From Vibrio tritonius (GTDB lineage Bacteria > Pseudomonadota > Gammaproteobacteria > Enterobacterales > Vibrionaceae), in contig NZ_AP014636.1 of NCBI RefSeq assembly GCF_001547935.1, positions 620,001 through 684,000 on the forward strand: DNA of 64,000 nt. Reading direction: 5' to 3'. The first letter of the stretch is position 1; every line of letters begins with the position of its first letter. This document shows, piece after piece, positions 25,558-33,765 of this stretch. The notes under the pieces are model-generated. The model worked only from the letters and a program-made list of their open reading frames with translations, was not told the DNA's origin and ran no database searches. A program made the translations under genes and the position numbers.

Positions 25558-26091
25558 ATGTTGATGTCTGCATTGTTGTTTTTCGTCATTTTAGGCGCAG
25601 CCCTTGGGGCATTATTGGGGATGGCGGCAACCTTCTTCAAGGTAGAAAGTAACCCGCTGGTGGATCAAATCGAGGGCTTACTGCCTGGTGGGCAATGTGG
25701 CCAATGTGGTGAAGCGGGGTGTCGGCAAGCGGCAGAAAAAATCGTGAGTGGTGAACTGCATCCCGATTGTTGCCCTCCTGGTGGCTCAGTGCTTGCTGCC
25801 ACTATGGCAGACATTTTGGGCGTGGCGATTGAGATCAGTGATGAGCAAAAAGAGCTAGTGGCGGTGATTGAAGAGGCACAGTGTTCAGGCTGTCATCGCT
25901 GCGTAAAAGCGTGTCCGTTTGATGCGATTGTTGGTGCGCCTAAGCAGTTGCACACCGTGATCAAAGATGTGTGCACGGGGTGTCAGTTGTGCAGTGAAAG
26001 TTGTCCGCAACATTGTTTGACGATGGAAGAGCTGATTCCAGATGCCAAACATTGGTATTGGCCAAAACCCACATCGAGCGTAGCGGCATAG
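25558..26091 (+). CDS. rnfB: Rnf electron transport complex subunit B (iron-sulfur)
   Basis: 177 residues. An N-terminal membrane anchor (about 3-25) is followed by the Fe-S domain CGQCGEAGCRQAAEKI (about 46-61, with further Cys in DCCPPGG) and two [4Fe-4S] ferredoxin motifs, CSGCHRCVKACP and CTGCQLCSESCP. RnfB is the cytoplasmic exit point toward ferredoxin. AGGAG overlapping the rnfA stop precedes ATG 25558; an in-frame TTG at 25552 is less likely. Confidence 0.94.
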   Translation: MLMSALLFFVILGAALGALLGMAATFFKVESNPLVDQIEGLLPGGQCGQCGEAGCRQAAEKIVSGELHPDCCPPGGSVLAATMADILGVAIEISDEQKELVAVIEEAQCSGCHRCVKACPFDAIVGAPKQLHTVIKDVCTGCQLCSESCPQHCLTMEELIPDAKHWYWPKPTSSVAA

Positions 26092-26100
26092 GAGAGGGAT

Positions 26101-27879
26101 ATGTTTAAGCTGTTTTCTCATGGATTTTCGGGTGGGGTACATCCAAAGACGTTTAAATCGTTAACCACGGATAAACCGATTGATCGCCATTTTTGGCCCA
26201 GCCATGTTTACCTGCCATTGCAACAGCGTGATGGTGTGGCATTGACACCGTTAGTTAAGGTGGGTGAACGAGTGGTTCGCGGTCAGTTGCTCGCTAAAGG
26301 TCGCAGTGACCGCATCGCGCCTATTCATTCCCCAGTGAATGGGATAGTGATCAATATCGTGCCCCATATTACCGCGCATCCAGCCAAAATTATCGCCGAT
26401 ACCATAGTGATAAGGGCCAATGAAGATCGCCGTTGGGGCACGCCAGCGCCAATGGGTGCATTTCACCAGTTAGATCCAGAGGTGATTATTGAGCGTATTC
26501 AAGCGGCTGGCATTGTTGGTTTAGGTGGGGCGGGCTTTCCTACCGCCCAAAAACTCAAATCGGCCCTGATGGCAAAAGTGGACACTTTGATCATCAATGG
26601 CGGTGAGTGCGAACCTTACCTAACCAGTGATGATGTCACTATGCAGTCGCACGCCGCTGAGGTGATTGGTGGCATTAAATTAATGCAACAAGCCAGTGGT
26701 GCCAGCAAGGTGATAGTGGGGATTGAAGACAACAAACCACAGGCTTATTACGAAATGGCAGATGCAGCCAGTGAAGAACCAAGTATTGAGATTCGCCGTG
26801 TGCCGAGCATCTATCCGATGGGTTCTGCCAAACAGCTTATTAAGACGTTAATTGGTAAAGAAGTACCGCTCGGCAGGCGTTCGTCGCACATTGGTGTGGT
26901 AGTGAATAACATCGCCACGGCTCGCTCGGTCTATCACGCTGTGCGTTTTCAACGCCCCTTAGTGAGCCGTATTGTCACGGTATCAGGTAAGGGCATTGGT
27001 GAACCACGCAATGTGGAAGTGCCATTAGGAACTCGGGTACAAGATTTGCTCAACTATTGTGGCGGCGTCAGTGAAAGCACTGAACGTTTGGTTCTAGGTG
27101 GGCCAATGATGGGGCAGATTGTCTCTTCGTTAGAAGTACCACTCGACAAAATGGTGGGTGGTTTACTGGCGCTCACCGAAGAAGAGATCATCAGTGAATA
27201 TCAACACCAGCAGTGCATTCGTTGCGGCCAATGTGTGCGGGCGTGCCCGATGAGTTTGATGCCATTTCAAATGGCAGCGTATACCAAAGTCTCTGATTTT
27301 AAGAGGGCAGAAGAGCTTGGTGTGCGTAACTGCCTTTCATGTGGCGCGTGTAGTTATGTGTGTCCTTCTTCCATTCCCTTGGTGCAGTATTTTATGCACG
27401 CTAAAGGGGTGATTAGCTCCAATTGGCAAAAAGAGCGCAAATCGCAACAAGCGAAACGCTTAACCGAAGCCAAACGTGAGCGTATGGAGCAAGAGGCATT
27501 GGCGAAATTGGCACAAAAACAAGCCAAACGGCCGGCAAGAGCCTCAGCCAAAGCCGATACAAGCGCCGCAGCTAAAACCGATGCGACAGGCGCGAGTGGT
27601 AAGCCTGCGCGTCCGGCTCGCCCCGGCAGGCCCGCTCGCCAAAGTGCTGCTGCTTTATCCATGGATACCAAGGCTAACGAAGCGAAAGTACAAGTTAAAC
27701 ATACCGCGCAAGTCAAAGATACCGCGCAAACCAAAGATACCGCGCAAACCAAAGATACCGCAAAAACTGAGGCAACCAGCCGCCCGTCAAGGCCTGCTCG
27801 GCCAGCAAGACCGGCTCGCCCAGTTCGTCAGCCTGTGGCTAAAAAGGAAACCAGCCTCTCTGAGGAGAATCAAGGATGA
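26101..27879 (+). CDS. rnfC: Rnf electron transport complex subunit C (NADH-binding)
   Basis: 592 residues. The FMN/NADH domain includes GLGGAGFPTAQK (about 140-151). Two ferredoxin motifs follow: CIRCGQCVRACP (about 372) and CLSCGACSYVCP (about 411). RnfC takes electrons from NADH on the cytoplasmic face. After about residue 440 comes a long charged, low-complexity tail with Lys/Ala runs, RPARPARP blocks and a four-fold DTAQTK-type hexapeptide repeat. Such tails are usual in gammaproteobacterial RnfC but vary in length. GGAGAGGG precedes the ATG; the stop overlaps rnfD. Confidence 0.94.
   Translation: MFKLFSHGFSGGVHPKTFKSLTTDKPIDRHFWPSHVYLPLQQRDGVALTPLVKVGERVVRGQLLAKGRSDRIAPIHSPVNGIVINIVPHITAHPAKIIADTIVIRANEDRRWGTPAPMGAFHQLDPEVIIERIQAAGIVGLGGAGFPTAQKLKSALMAKVDTLIINGGECEPYLTSDDVTMQSHAAEVIGGIKLMQQASGASKVIVGIEDNKPQAYYEMADAASEEPSIEIRRVPSIYPMGSAKQLIKTLIGKEVPLGRRSSHIGVVVNNIATARSVYHAVRFQRPLVSRIVTVSGKGIGEPRNVEVPLGTRVQDLLNYCGGVSESTERLVLGGPMMGQIVSSLEVPLDKMVGGLLALTEEEIISEYQHQQCIRCGQCVRACPMSLMPFQMAAYTKVSDFKRAEELGVRNCLSCGACSYVCPSSIPLVQYFMHAKGVISSNWQKERKSQQAKRLTEAKRERMEQEALAKLAQKQAKRPARASAKADTSAAAKTDATGASGKPARPARPGRPARQSAAALSMDTKANEAKVQVKHTAQVKDTAQTKDTAQTKDTAKTEATSRPSRPARPARPARPVRQPVAKKETSLSEENQG
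27708..27770 (+). repeat. In-gene hexapeptide repeat in the rnfC tail
   Basis: Imperfect 18-bp units encoding DTAQTK/DTAQVK/DTAKTE follow one another about four times within rnfC. The period is a multiple of three, so copy-number change keeps the frame. Confidence 0.85.
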
Positions 27880-28877
27880 TTAAATACGACGTAGTATTGG
27901 GGCCATTTGCGCACAACGCTAATTCCAGTGTTCGTATCATGTATACCGTACTACTAACACTGTTACCCGCCATGCTGTTTGGCGTGTATCAATTTGGCCT
28001 TAACAGTTTGTATGTGCTGCTGATCAGTGCGTTAGCTGCAGTGTTAAGTGAATGGGTTTGCTTACGGCTGATGAAAAAATCGTCCATCGCGTGTATGGAT
28101 GGTTCGGCGCTATTAACGGGCGTGTTGTTAGCCATGAGTTTGCCGCCTTCATTTCCGCTCGGTTTGACTGTGGTCGGGGCAATTTTCGCAGTGGTGTTAG
28201 GCAAACAAATCTACGGTGGTTTAGGACAAAACTTGTTTAATCCTGCCATGTTAGCAAGGGTGATGCTGCTTATCTGCTTCCCAGTAGAAATGACACAGTG
28301 GGCTGATCCAACGCCAATTCAGTTCACTTCAGGCATGGTAGACGTACCGGCTAATTGGTTGCATTTTGATGGCATTACGTCTGCCACTGCGCTCAGTAGT
28401 GAACGTCAATTACCCATTGAGCTGTGGAATACATTTTTTGGTCAACAAGGGGGCAGTTTAGGGGAAACCAGTGCGTTATTCATTCTGATAGGCGGGTTGT
28501 ATTTACTCTATCGGCGCATTATTCACTGGGCTATCCCCCTTTCCTTCTTTCTCGGGTTAGGTGTTCCAGCGCTCATTGCTCACACCTTTGATTCTGTGCG
28601 TTATCTGCCTTTTTGGACCGAATGGTTTAGTGGCGGTGCGATGTTAGGGGCTTTTTATATCGCCACCGACTTGGTTACCTCGCCGACCAGTGTGCGCGGC
28701 CAGTTGGTTTACGGCGCAGGCTGTGGGCTTTTGGTGTGGCTGATTCGTACCTATGGCAGCTATCCCGAAGGCGTCGCTTTTGCGGTGTTAATGATGAATG
28801 CCGCCAGCCCTCTGATTGACCATTATATGCGCCCCGCGGTGTATGGCAGCCGTAGTTTGAAGGAGAAAAAATCATGA
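27876..28877 (+). CDS. rnfD: Rnf electron transport complex subunit D
   Basis: 333 residues with about eight or nine helices. The covalent FMN attachment segment is near [10 protein letters not shown] (about 167-176), where a Thr carries flavin in characterised RnfD. Other marks are [16 protein letters not shown] (about 113-128) and [16 protein letters not shown]. It overlaps rnfC by four bases and rnfG by four, indicating tight translational coupling. It forms the membrane flavin site next to RnfG. Confidence 0.94.
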   Translation: MIKYDVVLGPFAHNANSSVRIMYTVLLTLLPAMLFGVYQFGLNSLYVLLISALAAVLSEWVCLRLMKKSSIACMDGSALLTGVLLAMSLPPSFPLGLTVVGAIFAVVLGKQIYGGLGQNLFNPAMLARVMLLICFPVEMTQWADPTPIQFTSGMVDVPANWLHFDGITSATALSSERQLPIELWNTFFGQQGGSLGETSALFILIGGLYLLYRRIIHWAIPLSFFLGLGVPALIAHTFDSVRYLPFWTEWFSGGAMLGAFYIATDLVTSPTSVRGQLVYGAGCGLLVWLIRTYGSYPEGVAFAVLMMNAASPLIDHYMRPAVYGSRSLKEKKS

Positions 28878-29512
28878 TGGCGCAACTGGATCAGTGGAAG
28901 GACAAAGTGAGCTACCAAAGTGGTTTGTTGGCGGCAACCTGTGCATTAGCCACGCTGCTTCTGGTTGGCGCAGAAATTGTGACCAAGCCGGTCATTGAGC
29001 AACGCATTCGAGAAGATCAAAACACCTTGTTGCAGCAGGTACTTGGTAGCGTGCAATACGCTAATGATGTGTTTGCCGATGGCCACAGCGTTGAGTATCA
29101 AAACCAAACCTATCAACTCTTTCCTGTTAAAGACCAGACAGGCAAGGTGATCGATTGGGTGGTGCAGGGCAGTGAAGATGGGTACAGCGGCCCAATTCAA
29201 TATTTAATGGGCGTGAACATGCACGGTGAAATCATTGGTGTGCGCATTGTTAGCCACACCGAAACTCCGGGGCTGGGAGACAAGATTGAGCTGGCGAAAA
29301 GTCAGTGGGTATTGGGGTTTGACCATCATTCATTAGCGAATACGCCAAAATGGGGCGTAAAAAAAGATGGTGGTACATTTGATCAATTCAGTGGCGCTAC
29401 GATTACGCCGCGCGCGGTGGTGAAAGGGATTCACCTTGCGCTGCTCGCGCTACAGCAAGACCAACAAGCAGCACAAGCGGCACAAGCGGCGCAGGAGGCG
29501 AACAATGAGTGA
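28874..29512 (+). CDS. rnfG: Rnf electron transport complex subunit G
   Basis: 212 residues. One N-terminal membrane anchor (about 16-37) is followed by a periplasmic FMN-binding domain. The flavin attachment motif is [10 protein letters not shown] (about 173-182), where the Thr is esterified to FMN. The C-terminus is a Gln/Ala-rich helix. The start overlaps the rnfD stop. Confidence 0.94.
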   Translation: MMAQLDQWKDKVSYQSGLLAATCALATLLLVGAEIVTKPVIEQRIREDQNTLLQQVLGSVQYANDVFADGHSVEYQNQTYQLFPVKDQTGKVIDWVVQGSEDGYSGPIQYLMGVNMHGEIIGVRIVSHTETPGLGDKIELAKSQWVLGFDHHSLANTPKWGVKKDGGTFDQFSGATITPRAVVKGIHLALLALQQDQQAAQAAQAAQEANNE

Positions 29513-30188
29513 ACCAAGCTATTCATCCATCATGAAAAATGGGTTGTGGGATAACAATATCGTGCTCAAGCAGTCGCTGGCACTTTGTCCATTACTGGCA
29601 GTTACCAGCAGTGCGACCAATGGCTTGGGGCTGGGCTTAGCAACCATGGTGGTGATGGTTGCGTCTAACGTGATTAACTCGTTAGCGAAAGGCATCATCA
29701 GTAAAGCAGTGCGTATTCCGGTGAATGTCATCATTATTGCAACTTTAGTCACCCTCACCGATGCCCTACTCAACGCCTATTTGCATCAACTGCACAAAGT
29801 TTTGGGGCTTTTTGTGCCTCTTATTGTGACCAACTGTGCCATCTTGGGCCGAGTGGAATCTTTTGCGAGCCGTTCTAAGGTAATTCCCTCTATCGCTGAT
29901 GGTGTGTTTATGGGCGTTGGGTTTACGTGGGTGTTGATGGTGCTGGGTGGAGTGCGCGAAATCATCGGCAGCGGAACGCTTTTCACCAACGCTAGTTTAC
30001 TACTAGGGCCACATTTTTCGTTTCTCGAAACCACCATTATTCCTGATTATCGAGGGTTGTTATTGATCATTTTGCCTCCGGGTGGATTCCTTATGCTGGG
30101 GCTGGGGTTAGCTCTAAAACAGAAACTGGAAGCGGTGAGGCAAGCCAGCCTCACGCGACAATCTGGCTTGGCAAAAGGAGAGGCGTGA
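29505..30188 (+). CDS. rnfE: Rnf electron transport complex subunit E
   Basis: 227 residues, six helices. It resembles RnfA in fold and has the matching motifs [20 protein letters not shown] (about 14-33) and [14 protein letters not shown] (about 106-119). It pairs with RnfA in the membrane core. AGGAGG at 29493-29498 fixes ATG 29505, eight bases before the rnfG stop; the longer frame beginning inside rnfG is not the gene. Confidence 0.94.
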   Translation: MSEPSYSSIMKNGLWDNNIVLKQSLALCPLLAVTSSATNGLGLGLATMVVMVASNVINSLAKGIISKAVRIPVNVIIIATLVTLTDALLNAYLHQLHKVLGLFVPLIVTNCAILGRVESFASRSKVIPSIADGVFMGVGFTWVLMVLGGVREIIGSGTLFTNASLLLGPHFSFLETTIIPDYRGLLLIILPPGGFLMLGLGLALKQKLEAVRQASLTRQSGLAKGEA

Positions 30189-30451
30189 TGAAAGTATCGG
30201 TTGTGTATGCCTTACCCAAAGAGCAAGTGTGGTTGCCTGTTGACGTGGACGATGACGCTACGGCTCTCAGTGCCATACACCTTTCCAATATCTTAGACGT
30301 ATTTCCAGATATCAATTTACAACAGCAAAAAGTAGGTGTGTTCGGCAAAGTATCTAGCCTTGATGCAGCGCTTAAAGAAGGCGACCGAGTTGAGATTTAT
30401 CGTCCGTTAATTTGGCGTCCCGACGAGGACGATGACGACGATGACGACTGA
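30188..30451 (+). CDS. rnfH: RnfH, ubiquitin-like accessory protein of the Rnf operon
   Basis: 87 residues, UPF0125/RnfH family (beta-grasp): VVYALPKEQVWLPVDV at the start and GDRVEIYRPLIWRPDE near the end are typical. The C-terminus is a run of acidic residues (DEDDDDDDD). RnfH is found in rnf operons of diazotrophs and is needed for nitrogenase activity in Rhodobacter; the mechanism is unknown. GGAGAGG precedes the ATG; the rnfE stop overlaps it by one base. Last gene of the operon. Confidence 0.9.
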   Translation: MKVSVVYALPKEQVWLPVDVDDDATALSAIHLSNILDVFPDINLQQQKVGVFGKVSSLDAALKEGDRVEIYRPLIWRPDEDDDDDDD

Positions 30452-30467
30452 TGTCGTGAAACGAACA
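30452..30467 (+). promoter_or_regulatory. NifA upstream activator site for nifF
   Basis: TGTCGTGAAACGAACA is TGT-N10-ACA, beginning right at the end of rnfH and about 63 bp upstream of the nifF -24 element. Confidence 0.75.
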
Positions 30468-30528
30468 ATTTGTTGGTTTTAATGATGGAGTAAATTTAAA
30501 AAATCATATTTTACATAAGTTTATGAAT

Positions 30529-30544
30529 TGGTATGGCACTTGCT
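30529..30544 (+). promoter_or_regulatory. Sigma-54 promoter of nifF
   Basis: TGGTATGGCACTTGCT has GG-N10-GC spacing and TTGC at -12. The leader to the nifF ATG is about 90 bases. Confidence 0.75.
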
Positions 30545-30647
30545 CTTATTATAGAAAGGACAACAAGAGCATTCATAAAAGGTCGCGAGCATACAAAGCG
30601 TTAGCGATTTTAGGTAAGCAACGGACAAAATTCAAAGGAGTGACCCT

Positions 30648-31181
30648 ATGGCACAAGTAGGCATTTTTTTCGGGACAGATACAGGCAGTACTCGCAAAAT
30701 CGCAAAACAGATTCAAAAGCAGCTTGGCGATTTGGCCGATAAGCCGAAAAACATTAACCGCACCACAGTGGAAGAGATTTTGGCGTACGACTTTTTGATT
30801 TTTGGTACTCCCACACTAGGTGAAGGAAAACTGCCTGGCTTAGCGTGCGATTGCGAAGACGAAAGTTGGGATGAATTTGTCCCTAATTTCAATGATATGG
30901 ATTTATCAGGCAAGACAGTGGCACTGTTTGGGTTAGGTGACCAAGTGGGATATGCCAATGAGTTTGTCGATGGGCTAGGAGAACTGTACGACTATGTGGC
31001 CAACACAGGCGCTGCCATGGTGGGATTTTGGCCCTTAGAAGGGTACGACTTTGTTTCTTCAAATGCCGTGGATGGCGATGAATTTGTGGGATTGGTGATC
31101 GATAAAGATAACCAATCTTCAATGACCGACCAACGCGTCAGTGGATGGGTGGAACAAATCAAAGCAGAAATGGGGCTGTAA
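30648..31181 (+). CDS. nifF: NifF flavodoxin, electron donor to nitrogenase
   Basis: 177 residues, a long-chain flavodoxin. The FMN phosphate loop is FFGTDTGSTRKIAKQI (about 6-21). The flavin-sandwiching loops are FGTPTLGEGKLPG (about 52-64) and FGLGDQVGYANEFVDG (about 93-108), with the long-chain insertion after about 125. NifF passes electrons to NifH. AAGGAG stands seven bases before the ATG. Its own NifA site and sigma-54 promoter, and the rnf operon before it, identify it as the nif flavodoxin rather than a housekeeping one. Confidence 0.9.
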   Translation: MAQVGIFFGTDTGSTRKIAKQIQKQLGDLADKPKNINRTTVEEILAYDFLIFGTPTLGEGKLPGLACDCEDESWDEFVPNFNDMDLSGKTVALFGLGDQVGYANEFVDGLGELYDYVANTGAAMVGFWPLEGYDFVSSNAVDGDEFVGLVIDKDNQSSMTDQRVSGWVEQIKAEMGL

Positions 31182-31216
31182 GCCTGTGATTTACGACATA
31201 CAGGCTCAGGCTTTTG
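31181..31216 (+). terminator. Terminator-like hairpin at the end of nifF
   Basis: AGCCTGT and ACAGGCT pair around a 12-base loop, starting at the nifF stop codon and followed by CAGGCTTTT. Confidence 0.6.
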
Positions 31217-31285
31217 AAAAGTTCACTTGTAGGTGAAAGTAGAGCAATGTTAATAAGTTAAAATGCAAAACAGGTAATATCAGTT

Positions 31286-31328
31286 GCCATCCAGCGCAGG
31301 GACTTGCTGCCTTGGGTGGCTTTTTTCT
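31286..31328. terminator. Second terminator between nifF and the converging methyltransferase gene
   Basis: GCCATCC and GGGTGGC pair (one G-T) around a loop that itself holds a small hairpin, followed by TTTTTT. Confidence 0.65.
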
Positions 31329-31355
31329 ATCTCACTCTCTATCTCACATTGAGAC

Positions 31356-32132
31356 TCAACGCTGTGGTAAATCTGCTACATTCAGCGCTGGTTTATGTGC
31401 TCGAAAACGCAGGCGCACGTAATCAGCAACCCAACCGTTTTCTTCACTGTAGAGCGCCTTTTTAACGCGTTCTTCCACTTGAGAGAGAAAGCTCTCTTTT
31501 TGTTCAGCGGTTAGCTGCGCTGTTGCGTGCTCGGCAAAAATGCGTAACCACTCACTAATGCCAGCGTTTAAAGGTGTTGGACGATCAATCAGTTCAATTT
31601 GTTCAACCACAAAACCATGTTGTTCTAGTAATGCACGATATTCACTATCGCTTGGGAAGAACCAAGGAGATGTGTATTGGCCCCAACTAGGGTTTTCGGA
31701 AAATACAGAACCAATAGCATCGGTAATGCAGCGAATGTTCCCAAAGCCACCCATCTCAGCAACAAAGCGCCCGCCATCGCGTAAAGCGCGATAAACGCCC
31801 TCTAACACTGGATGATAGTTGGTCATCCAATGCAGTGCGGCATTACTAAATACCGCATCAAATTGCGCTTCGAATTGCAGAGCATCGCCGCTTACGCATT
31901 GCGCTGCTACCCCTTTGGCTTTCGCCGCTGCGACCATATCGGCACTGGAATCGACTCCTGTCACTTGGCAATCTAACGCCATGAGCTTTTGTGCCAATGA
32001 ACCTTCGCCACAACCGAGATCCAAAATTGCTTCACCAGCTTGCGGATCGAGTAACGTCACTACTGGCAAACCCAGTTCAGAGACGAACGCCGCATTTTGG
32101 GCGTAACGGGCAGAGTTCCATTGTTGGCTCAT
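31356..32132 (-). CDS. SAM-dependent methyltransferase, trans-aconitate-methyltransferase-like
   Basis: 258 residues. Motif I is AILDLGCGEGSLAQKL (about 35-50), the acidic loop is VTGVDSSADMV, and FDAVFSNAALHWM (about 88-100) is the class I methyltransferase motif seen in Tam-like and ubiquinone-methylase-like enzymes. The C-terminal cap (about 170-250) would set substrate specificity, which is unknown. It converges on nifF and looks like an ordinary single gene that marks the edge of the nif block. Confidence 0.8.
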   Translation of the reverse strand: MSQQWNSARYAQNAAFVSELGLPVVTLLDPQAGEAILDLGCGEGSLAQKLMALDCQVTGVDSSADMVAAAKAKGVAAQCVSGDALQFEAQFDAVFSNAALHWMTNYHPVLEGVYRALRDGGRFVAEMGGFGNIRCITDAIGSVFSENPSWGQYTSPWFFPSDSEYRALLEQHGFVVEQIELIDRPTPLNAGISEWLRIFAEHATAQLTAEQKESFLSQVEERVKKALYSEENGWVADYVRLRFRAHKPALNVADLPQR

Positions 32133-32500
32133 GATGATCTCCTTCTAACAACGAGCACAGCGAGTATGCCGAAAGTGGCATATTGAGTAATTTTTATACC
32201 GTTGTAACACACATTCTGCCCTACAGGGAGCGAAACCTGACGATATTTCAATAAATTACATTTCCAGCTGTAGAGAAAGTCATCACTAAGCATAAATACA
32301 GCGTTATACCTGACTACATATTGCAACCTGTTTACTTGGTTATTTTACGAACGTCAAAAACCGAGTAATAACCCGTGCAAGCTACCACTTTTGGGTGGTC
32401 GGGACCTCGCTCCTTTGGTATAACCATTATGCAATTGGTGTTTGTAAAACTATGTGAATTTCTGTAAAGAAAGGGCGGTAGCGTAGTGAATTTAAAAAGA

Positions 32501-32516
32501 CTGTATATACATACAG
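32501..32516. promoter_or_regulatory. LexA (SOS) box
   Basis: CTGTATATACATACAG fits CTGT-N8-ACAG and differs from the ideal gammaproteobacterial LexA box at one position. It lies in the 635-bp gap 32133-32767, which has no convincing gene on either strand (only short, low-quality frames). The nearest plus-strand gene starts 250 bp downstream; the nearest minus-strand gene starts 370 bp away. Confidence 0.7.
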
Positions 32517-32640
32517 CTTTCAGAAAAACGCCCTGTGGATAGATTAAAAAGACAATGTCGGTATTTTCTGAGGTATGACCAGAAGTTAACAATTTGTTTT
32601 GTTAGCAAATCGTGGTTTTTCTGAAACAAAATATTAGTTC

Positions 32641-32675
32641 TATAAAGACAAGAAAATCCAGACGTTGTCTTTATA
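32641..32675. repeat. Perfect 11-bp inverted repeat upstream of the small gene pair
   Basis: TATAAAGACAA and TTGTCTTTATA are separated by 13 bases. It could be a regulator site or an RNA hairpin; it lacks a T run. Confidence 0.6.
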
Positions 32676-32767
32676 ATATCTGTTATGTGTACGGTATTGA
32701 TAGCACAGTGGATTTTCAACTAAAGCTAGATTAAACTATCTGATAATAGAGCTTAATGGAGGTCTAT

Positions 32768-32935
32768 ATGATGTTTTTTAATAAAAACAATCAGAAAATG
32801 GATTTTTCTGAAAGGGTTCTAAAACGGGCTCAAAACAATGAACCTATGTCTGACAAGGTCAAAGGGATGTTTAAAAATGAGACAAAGGCATCTTTGAATG
32901 AACGCTTTAAAAAAGCTAAGCAAACTTTATCCTAA
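32768..32935 (+). CDS. Small charged protein, first of a two-gene unit
   Basis: 55 residues, rich in Lys, Asn and Met, predicted helical, no recognised family. A GGAGG at 32758-32762 stands five bases before the ATG, a strong argument that it is translated. Its end overlaps the next gene by 38 bases in another frame, suggesting that the two are expressed together. Function unknown; the arrangement recalls small partner proteins ahead of a membrane effector, which is speculation. Confidence 0.6.
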   Translation: MMFFNKNNQKMDFSERVLKRAQNNEPMSDKVKGMFKNETKASLNERFKKAKQTLS

Positions 32936-33479
32936 ACGTGAAACTTCCATTCCAAAGAAGACATATAATACAGTCTATGAAAAGTTAGTTGATGATGAGT
33001 ATGATTTGGTAGGTCAAATCGCTTACTGTATGTATAAGTTAAACAAGCAAAAATACATACGTGCCTATGAGCAAGAGCATCAACAAAAACCATCAGATAA
33101 AGAAATGCAAGTTTATGTTTCGTGCTCTGAACTACCCAAACTCAAACTTTATCAAGAACAAGCAGAAAAACTAGTTTCAACTGTCTTGGAACAGGCAGTA
33201 TCTGAGCGTGAAGCTGAGCTTAGTAAAGAGTTTGAAAAAAAATTGAAAAAGTTTGTTTATGACTATGAACCAGCTGGCTTTCTTGAAAGAAATTTTTTTA
33301 CTCAAGCCAAAGGCGCTTTTAGTGGTTTGCTCGGAAATATGCTAACTACTGTAGTTATTGTTGCATTTCTATACGCCATTGCTCCTTCTAGTGCTGAAAA
33401 GGAATTTGTAATTGGAGCTTCAAAAAGTTTAATCGCGGCTCTCGCGACTTTCCTCGGTGTAGATGTGTCTATCAAATAG
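32898..33479 (+). CDS. Coiled-coil protein with C-terminal membrane segments
   Basis: 193 residues. The N-terminal half is basic; about 85-125 is a strongly charged likely coiled coil (QEQAEKLVSTVLEQAVSERE and following). It ends in two hydrophobic segments, about 145-162 (LTTVVIVAFLYAIAP) and 172-188 (KSLIAALATFLGVDV). An inner-membrane anchor at the C-terminus is inferred. No family recognised. It lies just upstream of an attC-like direct repeat, so the unit may be an integron cassette or island cargo. Confidence 0.6.
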   Translation: MNALKKLSKLYPKRETSIPKKTYNTVYEKLVDDEYDLVGQIAYCMYKLNKQKYIRAYEQEHQQKPSDKEMQVYVSCSELPKLKLYQEQAEKLVSTVLEQAVSEREAELSKEFEKKLKKFVYDYEPAGFLERNFFTQAKGAFSGLLGNMLTTVVIVAFLYAIAPSSAEKEFVIGASKSLIAALATFLGVDVSIK

Positions 33480-33510
33480 AACAAATAATCTCCCTCATTG
33501 AATGTACTCA

Positions 33511-33700
33511 TAACAAACAAGGATAAGTGTCGCGCAGCCGACACTTTATCTGGGTGTTGAACAAGCCCGAGCCACTTATATAGTAAATTGTAGATTCGAT
33601 GTTTATGGTAGATACGGAGTAGACCGTATTTTCAAGGCGAGCAAAGCCACGGCGTGACGATGTTAATTCATCACGTCGATAACCCTCTAACATTTCAGTG
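33511..33700. repeat. Left copy of the island-flanking direct repeat, beginning with an attC-like hairpin
   Basis: The first 53 bp (TAACAAACAAGG...GTGTTGAAC) fold into a hairpin with one bulged base, arms GATAAGTGTCG and CGACACTTTATC, bounded by AAC and GTTGAAC, which fits the R' consensus GTTRRRY. After this come about 135 bp that also recur at 43205-43335. This copy has an extra 58 bp (about 33588-33646) containing its own inverted repeat ATACGG-N6-CCGTAT. Confidence 0.75.
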
Positions 33701-33765
33701 TTTTTTTCAGTGTATCTCCTATTAATAAAGTTGCGGCCATTATCCTTATTCGGGTTACCTTTCGG

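Noticed and set aside
27354..27752. Antisense frame of 132 codons in rnfC
   Set aside because: It mirrors the Lys/Ala/Pro-rich repeat tail of RnfC; the cysteine and valine runs are a codon-bias artefact.
32332..32719. Two short minus-strand frames around the LexA box
   Set aside because: No ribosome sites, atypical codon use and no recognisable motif; kept as non-coding.
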